Source: Niebla homalea
Lineage: Eukaryota; Ascomycota; Lecanoromycetes; Lecanorales; Ramalinaceae
Direction: 5' to 3'
NCBI GenBank assembly: GCA_019925105.1
Contig: JAHGAU010000001.1
Location: 2,046,001 to 2,110,000, forward strand
Length of the DNA: 64,000 nt
A program made the translations under genes and the position numbers. The notes beneath the pieces are model-generated. The model saw nothing but the letters and a program-made list of their open reading frames with translations, had not been told where the DNA came from and did not search any database. Shown here in pieces: positions 1 to 11,575 of the stretch (the stretch's first letter is position 1; the number at the start of each line of letters is the position of its first letter).

Positions 1-2
1 AG

Positions 3-949
3 AGCAATGAAAGCAATCAAGAAGCAGGTACGCAAGCAGAGAATCTGAAGGACACTTCGTCCGAGCATTCGTCCTTGCTCTCCAAGTCTTCCAGCGGTTC
101 GGGGCCGGGCGATGTTCCAGCTCACGAGGGCGAAGAAGACAGACGGCGGGCCGAAGATGATGGCTCACACCGGACAGATGTTCGCGGATTGGCTATGCTG
201 AGACATGCAAGATTCTACGTGCTGTGGAGTCTTCTTGGTTTGCTCACGGGTATCGGATTGATGACCATCAAGTAAGCAGTCTCAATTCCAGATCCATCCC
301 CGTAACTTCTAATGACGTTTCGAACAGCAACATTGGCAACGACGTCAGAGCCATCTGGCACCACTACGACGACAGCGCAACCCCCAAGCTGATCCAGGAG
401 CGCCAGCTTATGCACGTCGAGATCCTCTCCATCATGTCCTTCATCGGACGGCTCGCTAGCGGCGTCGGCTCCGACCTGATCGTCCACTGCTTCGCCCTCT
501 CCCGCTTCTGGGTCCTCGTTCTCTCCTCGCTCATCTTCCTCCTCGCCCAGGTCTGCGGTGCCACCATCGAGAACCCTCACGCGTTGGGCCTGGTATCTGG
601 TCTCACCGGCCTCGCCTACGGATTTCTCTTCGGCAGCTACCCAGCCTTAGTGGCGGAATCCTTCGGTGTCCACGGGATGAGTCAGAATTGGGGGTTCATG
701 TGTCTTGCGCCCGTTGTCGCAGGGAACATTTTCAATCTGCTGTATGGCCAGATTTACGATCGGCACAGCTTCAAGACGGAGGATGGCGAGATGGATTGTA
801 AGGAGGGGTTGCAGTGTTATCAGGCAGCGTATTATGTGACACTCGCAGCGGCGGTGTCGGGAATTGTGCTGTCCTTGGGGAGTGTACGATGGGATTGGGT
901 ATCAAAAAGGGGGAGGGGGAGAGAAAAGGCTATTGGGAGAGAGGTTTGA
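3..949 (+). CDS. MFS transporter, MCH1-like (5' end outside the window)
   Basis: This is a 3'-terminal fragment of a major facilitator family membrane protein, most like fungal MCH1-type (monocarboxylate-transporter-homologue) proteins, whose substrate is not established. Exons are 3..271 and 328..949. The 56-nt intron has a GTAAGC donor and an ACAG acceptor, and joins ..GLMTI to NNIGND.. in frame. The first part is a charged, serine-rich loop (SSSGSGPGD, then a DE/R-rich stretch), followed by TM segments starting at HARFYVLWSLLGLLTGI. After the intron come FIGRLASGVGSD, a classic MFS loop, and four further hydrophobic segments including GLVSGLTGLAYGFLFGSYPA. The C-terminus is short and basic. 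The start codon and the N-terminal half lie left of the window. The MFS fold is clear; the MCH1 assignment rests on the loop layout and residues such as NWGFMCLAPVVAGNIFNLLYG. Confidence 0.8.
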
Positions 950-1440
950 CGATGTCGCCAATATCTTAGCAGGTCTTCACGAGCTCCTCAGAACCATGTA
1001 GATGATATCCAGCAAGCTGAATGGAGATGATAGACATTTGGCAAGGATGGTGTATTTGATCGTTTGTGATATGGTTGGTTTCATATTTGATTAGGGTAGG
1101 TTCATCGCAGCAGAAAGCCACGACCCTGCTTTCGGGGTATTTCAATCCGTACTTTTCTCCTCTTGCGACCATCTACCTTCATCATGATGATACAGGACGG
1201 CTCGATGCAATCAGGAGTCAGGCCAGTGGATTAATGCGCAATTATTAGTAGATCGATATATGAGCTCATAAGCTGGGAAGAAGGCATTATCTGGAAGTCA
1301 TCCAGTCGTGCAGGCTATGCCATCGAATTCGGCCGCAAATATCTGGTCACGGCGGCTGTGTGAATGTCTGGATGGGACCTGGGAGAGTGTGGCATGGAGG
1401 GTCTTTTGCCTATTTCGTCCATCCCAAATGATTGTATTGT
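950..1440. other. Convergent intergenic region
   Basis: This stretch lies between the stop of the MFS gene (plus strand) and the stop of the GATA factor (minus strand), so it should hold both 3' UTRs. I see no coding or RNA gene signal in it. Confidence 0.6.
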
Positions 1441-3261
1441 TCAGGTAATGGAGATTGGCGGGTCCGGGTATTCGGAACGCTCCGCAGTCCTCGTTCGCTT
1501 TGCCGGAGGCTCCTCTCCGCGCGCCTCGGCCAGCTCGCGTTCCAGACCTTCAACCCTGCGGTTCAGGTCCTCTTCCCTCTGCTGCGATTGCTGCAACAGC
1601 TGGCGCAGGGAGGCCTCGGAGGAATCTTGAGGTATCATCTCCGCCTGTGGTGCTGGCGGCTGCTGACCCTGTTGGTATTGGCGGACATGGCCCTGGTACA
1701 GGCCATTGATAAGTTCCAATTCGTTCACACGCGTTTTGAGGGCGCTGTTGGCCTGCAGCAGTCCATCATAGGTTTGCGGGGGCTCGAGGTGTCGCTCATT
1801 GTTGGATGATGTAGAGCCGGGCGAGGGTTGCCGGAGGGGCATGTTGGGTAAAGCGGGTGAGTGGAAGGCATGATCCGAAAGTGACACCCCATCGAACATG
1901 TGCTGCGGAGCTATGTTGGAAGGGTGATTTAGGCCTGGTGTTACGGTGCGGGATAATGGAGAGCCCGAGGGTTGTGGGCCATTCGGATTGATCTGTTGAG
2001 GCTGTTGCTGATGATTTGTTGGTATGTGGGTCTGCTGTGTCTGGGACGCTGGGAGGCCATTCTCAAAGAGGGACTGTCAAAGTGCCAAGGTCAATGTGGT
2101 GAACTGTTATGGCGACGTGGTCAACGAAGACCCACCTTTCTCTTTTGCCCCTGCTGCCCCACGGCCTTGACTCGATTGCGACTCTTGATGATGTCTGTTT
2201 TCAGGCTAATGGGCCTTGGGGTTCCGTGGAGCTTCAGGAACAAGCCGCACGCGTTGCAAAGGACTGCACCGGACTCATCGCGACGCCAGAGAGGTGTGGT
2301 GGAGGTCGTGCAATTTTGGCAGACTGGCTGTTGAATACCGTTAGCAACTGTGGCCATTCTGATGGATTGTAGATACTAGGTAATCGATAAGAGAACATCT
2401 TATCGAAGTGAAGGAGTGGGACGGACACCGTTTCGGCAAATCCCGATGTGAGTCGCGTCCGTAGTACATCAATATTTATTATTTTTATCCTTTTCAAGAA
2501 CTGGAAATGGAAGAATTGACCACTTACTGGAACGTTGCCTTGGCCCCCACTCATAGCCGAGAAAGTCATGTTGGGTCCATTCTCGTATGCCCTAATGTTC
2601 CAGTCAGCTTGTGACTTGTGCTTGTGGCCTCGTCCCTTTAACAATGGCACAACATGCCAACGCGAATGATGTCGAGAAGCATGCAAGAGCAGAACTCCGC
2701 ATCCGCCTATTTGCCAGGGTCACGGGCTGAAGATCCCTCGTATTGCTCTCGTATATCAATGAGACTATCCCGCAGATTTTCGCATGGGCAGATAGGACGA
2801 TAGGATGTTCGAATCTTCTCTAATGCTCGTTCGGCCATCTCGTCTCTTATATCCTGAAGAAAGTTCACGTACCGAAGCTGCGGAGAATCGGCCGACGCGA
2901 CAGAAGCCAGAGCTGATAGTGCCGGTAGGGGCTGAGAGGAGTATGGTGGTAGACTCGGGGGAGTAGAGCGGTGTGACGGTTCACGCTCCACAGACGCTCG
3001 CGGTGACGGTCCGCGAACGTCTATGGAGGGTGCCGTGTTCGGGGACGGGGATTTGGACTGATTGCGTCTGTTTGCGAGAGGGCTGCTGAGCGACTTGGAG
3101 TCGAAATGCGGTGCGCTCACGAGGGGGTCTGATACTGAAGCCGTTTTGGAGAAGCGGCGAGCTCGCCAATGGCTTTCTTGAAGAGTGGGGCGGGAATCGC
3201 GTAAAGCTGTAGAGGAGAAATCTGTGTCGCGCGGTAATCCAAAGGGGAAAGTGACTGTCAA
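1441..3261 (-). CDS. GATA zinc-finger transcription factor, AreB/NreB/ASD4-like
   Basis: This is a nuclear DNA-binding protein of the AreB/NreB/ASD-4 class, which act in nitrogen regulation and development in other ascomycetes. Proposed exons on the minus strand are 3261..2724, 2607..2528, 2327..2136 and 2073..1441 (about 480 aa). The single finger is CQNC-x17-CNAC with [11 protein letters not shown] between, followed by the basic tail [14 protein letters not shown]-terminal coiled coil ([18 protein letters not shown] and [20 protein letters not shown]) fits the leucine zipper known in this class. The N-terminal exon is Ser/Pro-rich and contains a compact block with [14 protein letters not shown] and [15 protein letters not shown]. 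The last intron (GTGGGT..GACAG) is firm. The junction 2724/2607 is less certain: a competing acceptor at 2591 has a better branch site but the wrong phase. No ATG opens the first exon (the first in frame is at 2838), so a 5' coding exon is probably missing from this model. Confidence 0.8.
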
Positions 3262-3789
3262 TCGATTGCTCGAACTGTGATTCGTGAATTGTTCTCAAAG
3301 GCGCAGCTACTGGAAAAGGAGTGACAGTGACGCGTCGAAGGCCAACAATTAGTGCAAAGTGTATAGGATTCAAGGAGAGTGTTCTATTAGATATTAGCAA
3401 TTAGATGTTCTCCATAGGAGTAATCAATAATCGACGTTATCGCAACAATACTGGAGACAGAAGATCTTCCCTATCGATATATATCCTGGAATGCCAAGAC
3501 AAGCTCAACCGGTATTATTATTATTATTCTACCCCTTTTCATTTCCCAGCTTTCCCCACAATTCGCGTGCCGATTTGCTACAGCTCCCGATCTACCCGAA
3601 CCTTTTTAATGTCAGACGTTATTCACCCTTCTGATGCGGAAAGAAGGCTTGAGCTTGGAAGGAGGCTGTTCACTGTTCAAACCATTGCGGATGCTCCATT
3701 AAAGTATGTACAATCTGTCATCCCAATCCTCCTGGCTAGGCTTCATAATCTCCCAGTCCGTTTCATCTGCGATTTTTCTCCACGATTGT
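3262..3789. other. Intergenic region upstream of the GATA factor
   Basis: This probably holds the promoter, 5' UTR and perhaps an unmodelled first exon of the GATA factor, plus the 3' UTR of the next minus-strand gene. A short ATT microsatellite lies at about 3513-3528. No independent gene is supported. Confidence 0.5.
3513..3528. repeat. ATT trinucleotide microsatellite
   Basis: About five tandem copies of TAT/ATT lie in non-coding DNA upstream of the GATA factor gene. It is a simple slippage-type repeat. Confidence 0.8.
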
Positions 3790-5422
3790 TTATTTACATT
3801 GGAAGCGAGTCTTGTACAGGTGTACATGGTATCGCATCCACTCACGTTGTTGGTGAGGTACGCATTGAAATGTTGATGCCAATTGGAATATCCAGATAAG
3901 ATCCCAGGCGAGTGTTACTCTGTCTGGGCCAATTGCTGTGAGGTCTATATCATCTGACGGAAGCCCCGAGCTTGAAGACGGGCTGGTTTGACGAGAGCCT
4001 TCACTCCCAACACAAAATGGTAGGCTCGAGCACAGCTCGTTGACAATTTGCCTGACATGTGCGTGAGCGGAAGTGCAGTCTGGTAGCCTCGAGCTCTCTC
4101 TTGACTTGATTAGATCCGCCGTCCTTACGACCGTGCCCAGCACCATCAATCGGAGGCTTCGAATGCGATTCCAGTAGATGGCACTTCCGATGCTGCTATA
4201 AGTGTGCACGCTTTGCTGGGATGCCATCTCGCCAGGTGATGACGAAGGGGTGCTCATTTGAGAGAAGGAAAACCGGTGCCCTGCAGTGTCGATTACGGAC
4301 TGGTTTGCAAATAAAGCATCCATGTCTTCTGCTTCCTTCAGGAGAAGTACAGCCTTCTGAATGTGGCCCATGTCATCTGTAGACCGTGCCAGTGCATTTT
4401 CCCTCGCTCTCAAACGAAGTACCTGCCGCATCAAGATTGGCAGCATCGAAGACCTGAGAAAGGGGGCACATGGGCCGCTACTTTTCAAAAGGGCTGCAAC
4501 TTCCTCTAGAGGCTGTGGATTGAAAGTCTCTATGCATGACCATGCCTTGCAAAGTGTTAGACCGGAGTATGCTTGATGTCTGTCAACTTACTATTGTTGT
4601 CTCCAGCACCCACTTCAATTTCGGCGAGAAACCAAGATCTTCACATTGCTTTGCTCTTGCTTTGATGACTGCTATGCAACCTAGAGCATGGCCCTCTTGG
4701 TTATAGGGATACGATTCGAGACGCTCGGAGGACTTGAGAGAGGATGAGCGAAAACGAATCGACACCGCTGGCTTAGCAGCTCACCTTGAGTAGACACAAG
4801 GAGAGTATGCCGAGCAGAAGGCTTTCGGCCGATTCTGAGGAATCAAAGGTGGACGTGTCTTGCAGCGCAGCTCTGATGGCATGTAAGGCTTTGACGTATT
4901 TCGAAATGGTCTCAACTCTATGGCTCTGCAGGCCTGAGATGGAGCTTAGATGACCCATTGCAAGCGCTTCGGTAGCCGTGGATAGAGCAGGGCAAGTACC
5001 GGCCCTAGAAAACAGCCGTGATACCAGGTCCAAGATTGTCTCTGTCAACTTGCCGGAATTGGGAGCGACCTGGGTGAAGAGGAGGCATGTCGAGACTTGA
5101 TCGGAGCTAGGAGAAAGACCGGGAGAGATGTCGAGAGTTGGTTCCTCTATAACGGCAGTTTTCTTGGTAACCCAACTTAAAGACTGCGATGTGTCGGATG
5201 ATGCTGGAGATGCTCTGTGGACCAGCTTCGATGTTTTGCATCTGAAGGTATCATACCCAGGGCAAATTCTACAGGCTGTCGCACATCGTCTGCAAAATGG
5301 CCGGGTTTCGTCACACTGGAAGCATTTGATGAGCGCATTCCTTGTGCTGAGCGCGGAATACACACCTTGATCTTGCGAGCTCTACAGACCTTACAACCTT
5401 TACTCGGCCCATTGAAAACCAT
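3790..5422 (-). CDS. Zn2Cys6 fungal transcription factor
   Basis: This is a fungal binuclear-cluster regulator of unknown target, expected in the nucleus. Exons on the minus strand are 5422..5366, 5315..4785, 4732..4592 and 4545..3790, giving about 494 aa. The DNA-binding cluster is split by intron 1: GCKVCRARKIK is joined to CDETRPFCRRCATACRIC, giving C-x2-C-x6-C-x6-C-x2-C-x6-C. Intron 2 (52 nt, GTGAGC..CTCTCTCAAG) and intron 3 (GTAAGT, branch CTAAC, TTGCAAG) keep phase 0. The remainder is helical, with motifs such as ESLLLGILSLCLLK, IRSLRLMVLGTVVRTADLI and a C-terminal DLIWIFQLASTFQC..HVHLYKTRF, typical of the middle/C-terminal domain of this class. The stop is about 500 bp from the GATA gene. 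An MFS exporter lies directly upstream on the same strand, so this gene may regulate it, which is inference only. Confidence 0.85.
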
Positions 5423-6370
5423 GTCTTAGTACGGCGTGAGCCACGTTCGATCAGATGTGAGGTCAGGTAGTTGCGATAGGTGGCGTCAATTCCGATGATT
5501 CGATTCGCATCAACTCACCAGCACCATGCTCCGAGGGTCAGGCTTGGAGGTGGAATCTTTATCCTAATGGCATCTTCCATCAAGGATAGCATTCTTGGAT
5601 AAGGTGCGATCGGATATTGAAAGAAGCTTTCTTCAAGCAATTCTCGAACACTGGTGGTTATAGGTCCTCTAATGGTCCGTTCGCTGACTGATGAAGAGGA
5701 ATGACGTTACATGTATCAGGTATGAGGGTGTCGAGTGCGAGAGGGTCTTATGCAAAGATGAAACCAAGATTCAGACTTTGCAGTTACATTCAGGGTGTGC
5801 TTGCACTGCGTCATTCGCGGCAGAGTTCCTTTGACTGGTAAAGATCGACGCAAATGACCAACGACCCAATAATCTAGCCCTTCTCTTGCTCAGGGGCTTG
5901 ATCAACGCCTCACTCGATTTCAATCAAGGACTGGAGTCTGAATTCTGAAGTTGCGGGACCTCTCCATTATTATGATGACTTCTGCAGTCCTGCTCGATTC
6001 TCGGGAACTTTGTTACGCAAGGGCCACTTCGGCAGGCTTCCCTAACTCCTTAGGTATGTAATAATAATGTACTCTACCCAAAGAGCGGGAGTGAAGTTTC
6101 CAAAATACTTTAATTGCGCCACTTGTCCGGCCGTACTGCGATACTAGGTCGCAATTAGGAAGGCACATACACTGGTCTTACCATGTAGTCGGTAAGCCTC
6201 GGAATAGGGCTGAATGTATCATAATCATATTGAATGCAGTCTACTTACATGGCTATGTACTGGATTAGGTGTTTGGAGGGATGTTCTTTGTGAAAAGCTG
6301 TCTATCTATCTATGTCAATCTATTGAATCCGTCACAAACTTGAAGGCTGCAAGGTTTTTCCCCCATCCTG
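5423..6370. other. Intergenic region, promoter of the Zn2Cys6 gene
   Basis: 948 bp lie between two minus-strand genes. It should hold the promoter of the regulator at 5422 and the 3' UTR of the MFS exporter. It has several short AT-rich patches and a (TCTA)3 run near 6300, but no ORF with splice-compatible neighbours. Confidence 0.5.
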
Positions 6371-8387
6371 TCAAAGGTCGTGACTTGCCATCTTGCTACT
6401 TCGTCTGATCCTCTCTCCGTAGAAATATAAGACATATGGGATGGGTATGAAGGCTATAGACAGGAAGCCCAAGAGGCTACTTGCCCATCCGATCCCGAGC
6501 CGTCCATACATGGCGTTAGCAAAAAGTGGGAAGGCCGCCCCGAACGAGGACCTGACAAGATCGTTCCCGGCGTAGACTGAGGCTACATATTTCGGGTATG
6601 CATCCCCAAGATAACTCAAGACTGCCATGAAGAGACAGAACGCTCCGATAGAGAAGAACGAGCTACCGATGATAGGCATGATCCAGTGAATCGAGGCGCG
6701 AGACGACCATCCAAACCAGAAAAGACATATGGGGATAAAGAAGCACCCCACTAGTGCTGGTCGGAGGCGGATCTCGGGCTTGATGTTCCCCTCTTCATTG
6801 AACAATGGTTCCATGTATCTGTGCACATACCAAAAGAATGGTGGAAGTGCCACAAAGGCACCAAGTAGGATGCCAAGGAACGCGAGACCTTGGGTGCCTA
6901 GAGAAAAGCCATAGATGCCAATGAAAACAAGCGGAAAGCTCTCAAACCAGCTACGAAGAGAATGCGAGTCACTACCATGTCGCTTCTCAAAGCGAAGAGG
7001 ACCGGGAGTGTGACTTACAGGTAGAGTAAAGCATAGATGAGAGCAATGCTACAGCACGAGGCTCATAAGTCAGCACTGATCAAACTATAAGCGTATCATG
7101 TCGGAAGTCACGGTAAAGGAGCATCACGGGGCTCCGGCAACGGGTTTCAAATGAGGTACCCATGTTATGTATCACAGACCGAGGAAGAGTGGGAGAAACT
7201 CACTATAAATTCAGTGCAAAGCAAATTGGCTCTGTGAAGGTGAGACTGAAAGGCCGTATCAATGTCATCTGAGCAATCTCCTTGCCAGACATGCCCTCAG
7301 CTTCGATCTCTGGTTGACATTTCAGGTTGGCGTTGCCGGTTGCTTTGCGGTAGCGGCTCGTGCGGCGATACAGTATATTGCTTGCGCTTGTCTCGGGTAG
7401 AAAGAATACCAGGTAGATAAGGCAGGCACCGGAGAGCCACATGAGCTCCCAGATTGGCCATTGCCAGCCTTTGTTCTCAGCGGCGAAGCCACCGACAAGA
7501 GGTCCTAATGCAGGGCCACACACGGCAGCAATACCCCACACTGCTATGCCGTAAATTTGCTTCTTGGGTGCATACATGTCTGCAATTGACGCTCCTCCTG
7601 TTGCAAGGACCTAGTAAGTCCGCAATTAGCAGGGTCGTTTGCAAATACTCCGTGTCCAGACACTGATCGGCGATGAGGAGAAGCAGCTTTGGAGTATACT
7701 TACAGGACTGCCGATGAATCCCGTAAGAAATCGAAAGGCCAAAAGCATGCCAAAGTTCTTGGCGAAGATGACGGCCAGCTGGAGTAATACGAAGACCAAG
7801 AGGGTGATGATGTAGATTGAGGTCCTCCCAAAGAAGGGCATTTCTGACATGGGCGCCTAGACATATTAGCCGGATCTCATGAGCAATGATTCAGGGCAGC
7901 AGCTCACCAGAATCATCGGTCCTACGGCATACCCGACAACAAACAGAGTCAAGCCAAGGGTGGCCGCGACCTGAGAGACGCCAAAGGACCTTGTGACATC
8001 CTCAATCCCAGCTGTATAAATTGCCGACCCAATGTAGATCGAAGTTGTTAAGAGGCAGATGTTGAAGGTCACAAAGAATTTCTTGGGCGTTGACCAATTT
8101 CTAGGGTTCTTTCCTTGGTCAATACATTTCTGCTAGTCAAGAAACAGATTGCAAACCTCAGCATCATTCTCAGACCAGTCGACCAATTGGTAGTCGTGTC
8201 CTTTTTCATGGTCTTTTTCGAGATCTGCTCCAAGGTTTACTGAGGTTTCCGACGCGGCGCCAGATGAGGCTGCTGAGTAGGGACCAAGGATCGAAGGGTC
8301 TTGCTGTTCCTTTTGCACAAACAAGCTCCCTCGAGAGAAGAGGTAGACAATTCTTCCAAAGAAGCTATCGCGGATGAGATCGTACAT
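6371..8387 (-). CDS. MFS drug/polyamine-type exporter (DHA1 family)
   Basis: This is a plasma-membrane proton antiporter of the fungal DHA1 group; the substrate cannot be read from sequence. Minus-strand exons are 8387..8157, 8108..7908, 7856..7704, 7610..7204, 7048..7019 and 6950..6371, all phase-consistent, giving about 533 aa. The start ATG opens MYDLIRDSFFGRIVYLFSRG, the usual N-terminus of this group, rather than an upstream alternative. Family marks include NPRNWSTPKKFF before TM1, GYAVGPMIL, FRFLTGFIGSP, GIAAVCGPALGPLVGGFAAE and the central WPIWELMWLSGACLIYLVFFLPET. The second half has YIALIYALLYLWFESFP and the loop PEIRLRPALVG. One exon is only 30 nt (7048..7019) and is needed to complete the TM that leads into the WFESFP motif. 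The gene sits between two Zn2Cys6 regulators on the same strand. Confidence 0.9.
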
Positions 8388-8480
8388 GTTGCCTTGTATT
8401 GCAAAGAAGTCAAAGTCACAAGAAATGCAATTGGAGGTTTGGGTATGAATTGGATGATGGAGAGTGAGGCAACAGGGCAA

Positions 8481-8488
8481 TCTTATAT
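8481..8488 (-). promoter_or_regulatory. TATA-like box of the MFS exporter
   Basis: TATATAAG reads on the minus strand about 95 bp upstream of the chosen ATG at 8387. Its position fits a core promoter with a short 5' UTR. Confidence 0.45.
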
Positions 8489-9068
8489 AGACTGTGCCCG
8501 TTTACTTTGGTGGCGCTGCATGCTGTGGACAGAAAGGAAGATACAAGGGCCGACGATTGAGTTGCACTGTTGACACGGGATTGCAATCTTGCCAGGCGGA
8601 GGCGGCATTTGTTTTTTACCGTTGCGCAAAAATGAGAGATAAGCAGCAACATGCTTTGTAAAAAGCCTTTCTCGCGTTTTGTTTGCAACTCCGAGGTCAC
8701 GGAGGAATAATGTCCGACGAAAGAAGAAAAGCCGTGAGGTAAGCTGATTACGTCTCCGTACGATCTATTGCTGAGAGCGCAATGGAATTTACATCGTGAG
8801 CACCCCTAAAGTTGATGGCTTAGAGTAAAGAAAGAAGACCTTTCATCGTTTGAAGATCTAAAGATCGCTCATCGCGGCAAGAGCAGAGATCACACTAAAC
8901 CCTGAAAGGACTAAGGTGAACTTCATTATGCAGCCGCGGTCCCGGTAATTACCCAACGAATAAGTCCACTATTTCCATCAGGTCCATACCCTGAGACTTC
9001 GCAGCAGTACCGACATACCTCTATCACCACTCAGACCCTTGTGCCATGACAAGAGAAGCCCAGTATAG
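8489..9068. other. Intergenic region between MFS exporter and regulator
   Basis: This stretch lies between the promoter of the exporter and the stop of the next minus-strand regulator. I see no coding or RNA gene signal. It probably holds upstream activating sites of the exporter. Confidence 0.5.
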
Positions 9069-11575
9069 CTACCTGGCTACCGAAGTGAACATTGTGTCTG
9101 AATCCAGTTGAGTGTCTGCAGACGCCTGGAAATCTTCAATGAAAGATTCCCAATTGATCCAAGACATCTCGTTCATTGCATCGTAATTGATGCCATTCAG
9201 GGTATTCGGGGAAGTATCCCAATTGATCAAATCCAGGTCCGAACTATTGGCGACCGTCCGTGGATCGGCTGTCAATTGAGGTCCTGATTCTGGAGATGTT
9301 GTAGTCGTAGCGGAAAGCCCCTTAGCTGGGCCGAAAATTGTCTGCTTCCCACTTTGAACGGGTCCACCATGTGTCTGACTGGCTTCAACGGTTTTGTACT
9401 TATCGAGATGCTTTTGTCTTACCGTCATCGCTTTCTGCATGAGTTTCTTGATAGGACGAAACAACCTGCCCTTTTCCGAATCAGAGATCAATTTGGAAAC
9501 TTCGTCGTACGCAACATTGACAATAGCCCACGCTCGATCAACCACCGGCCCCTCAACCTGGACGCAGAGCTCCGCGATCATAATCGCCAGCGCGTGCCAT
9601 TGAACCCAGATTCTGGAGATCCATACGAATGGTTTTACAGACTCATCCATAGAGAATTTGATCGCCTTCTCCATTATCTCCACTGATATACGAAGGATCT
9701 CGGGTCCCGGAACTTCGGAAGAGTCCATGTCCCAGCGCTTCTGTAATGGCCGATGCGTGCATAACCACATGATGGCCAGCATGATATCACCGATGAATAT
9801 CGTGTATCTTTGGACAGGTATGCTTGTGCGGCAATGTCGTAAATATTTGCCATCTATGCGCTTCTGGCATTCCATGACCCAGTCGCGCCTCTGGCTCCAT
9901 GGAATTTCAGGACTGCCTTGCGGCTTGTCAAAGTCACCCGGAGGAACAAAATTGAGCCGGCGTTCGGTATCAAAGACCTCATGGCAGACCAGGCCTAACG
10001 TCATATCTGTATAGCCCTCCAAAACTCGAGCTTCCTCTCGGCTACCTGGTATCAGGTCTTCATCATTGACGTTCAATGGTAATGGGGTATTGAAGCTTCG
10101 AACTGTGATGATTGGGTCTGAACCACGATCAAATGATCCCTGCCGATCTATGAGGCAGATCTGCCACCAAAGGCGGCGCCTCATCTCGCGCTCAAAGGGT
10201 CGGAAGTGGCTATTTCCCCTGTCCTCCCGATGGAGACCGAGAGCTTGTGCGATACGTACTGCGAGGCTCGTCAGTGTCCATGTTCGGCGTGTGTTTTCGT
10301 TACTTCGGATAGCAAACTTGACATCTGATTAGCTGAATAGCTTTCAATATTCGCCACTATCCATGTGCTTGGGGGAATCAGAGTAGATCTAGCATCAGTT
10401 TGCTTACCAAATAAAGGGTCAATGCTTGCAAGGTCGACATATCCTCACTGTTGACAAAATCGGCAAGTGCAAGCGCTGCTTCAACCCCCAAGCGATACCT
10501 CGCCAACAAAACAGATTTTTCTTCGCCGAGTTTCTGGAGACAATCCTCTGGTTCCAAGCTTGTTGTGGCAGTGTAATATACAGCATAACGTAGGGCATCC
10601 CAACCCTTAGGACCGGGGCTACAATCAAGCTCTGCAGCACCGCCAAGCAGGTATCTCTGTAGCGAAGGGCTATGCAGAATCTTGACAAGGGGATCCACAC
10701 TGAGCATGAAAGAAGAGAGTAAAACCATGAGGTGTAATCGAGAAGGATGATCCAAGCCAGCATCAATTTTGGAAACTGGAGTACCTATGAGAAAATTCGA
10801 TGGAAGGCTTTGCGAGGTATTGGATACGCGTGCCTGGACAGTCGGTTGGTGCGTCGAGTCCTCCTCGTCGGAAGATTGGTCGAGCACTTCCCTAACGCCA
10901 TGGATCTGAGTTGTTAGTTCAGACTATTCTTCGTCTCTGCCTTACCAGATCCTTGCTAAAGCTGCTTCACTTACTGCATCGCTCAAGCTCATCCATACAT
11001 TTCCACCCAAGTACTGATCAAAACCTTCCGCTGAAGCTTTCGCACTCGATTGTTTGGAATTGGAACTAGGAGATTCGAGCTTTACTGGGGACTAGAGTGG
11101 TTGAGTTAGACCGCAGTCACTCCAATCTTGTCATCGGCTTGCTAGTATCACCTACTGCAGAAGTGTCTCCAGTAGATTCTAACGCATTAATTGCCTTGGG
11201 CCTTGGCTCTCCTTGAGCGTTTTTGAGTAGACTTTCTAATTTCGCCACACGGTCCAACAACTCGCGATCTAGCCTGCGACGACCCCCCTGGCGACCTCTT
11301 GGTGCGCCCGAAAGTGGAGAAAAGACACATCTTGCGCTGGAACGCACACAGTGAGAGCATGGCTCCTGTCTATCACATTTGATCTTGCGTCGTCGGCAAA
11401 GATTACAACTTGCGCGCGGTTTTTTGAGAGGGTTTGCGTGTGAGACCTGCGTTTCCGAACCAGGAGCTGTCACCTTAAGTTCGGTTGACTTCTTCCCTTG
11501 CGGAGGAGGAGCCTGGCCGACAATCCAGCTGCCCGATCGATACGCCTCCACGTCTAACAATGACCCCTCATCCAT
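9069..11575 (-). CDS. Zn2Cys6 transcription factor with fungal-specific TF domain
   Basis: This is a nuclear binuclear-cluster regulator with a middle homology region. Exons on the minus strand are 11575..11156, 11091..10975, 10905..10408 and 10316..9069, giving about 760 aa; every junction keeps phase 0. The cluster CNLCRRRKIKCDRQEPCSHC..RC follows the basic KKPRAS; a linker RRRLDRELLDRVAKLESLLK predicts a dimerising coiled coil. The fungal-specific domain carries LLARYRLGVEAALALADF, LQALTLYL, then TWTLTSLAVRIAQALGLHRE and EREMRRRLWWQICLIDRQ, the standard signature. The start at 11575 (MDEGSLLDVE) was preferred; an in-frame ATG further upstream near 11773 would add about 66 residues and cannot be excluded. 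It is head-to-head with PMS1. Its place beside the MFS exporter suggests, but does not show, a regulatory link. Confidence 0.88.

Noticed and set aside
2592..2872. Alternative intron in the GATA gene from the GTACGT donor at 2872 to the acceptor before 2591
   Set aside because: It would remove the well-ordered [14 protein letters not shown] / [15 protein letters not shown] block, which looks coding; kept only as an alternative splice possibility.
4768..4784. A 17-nt intron (GTGAGC..CCAG) in the first Zn2Cys6 gene
   Set aside because: Too short for splicing and gives a stop in the next frame; a 52-nt intron with the same donor and the CTCTCTCAAG acceptor keeps the frame.
3790..11575. Secondary metabolite gene cluster
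   Set aside because: Only regulators and an exporter; no polyketide synthase, NRPS, terpene cyclase, P450 or tailoring enzyme nearby.
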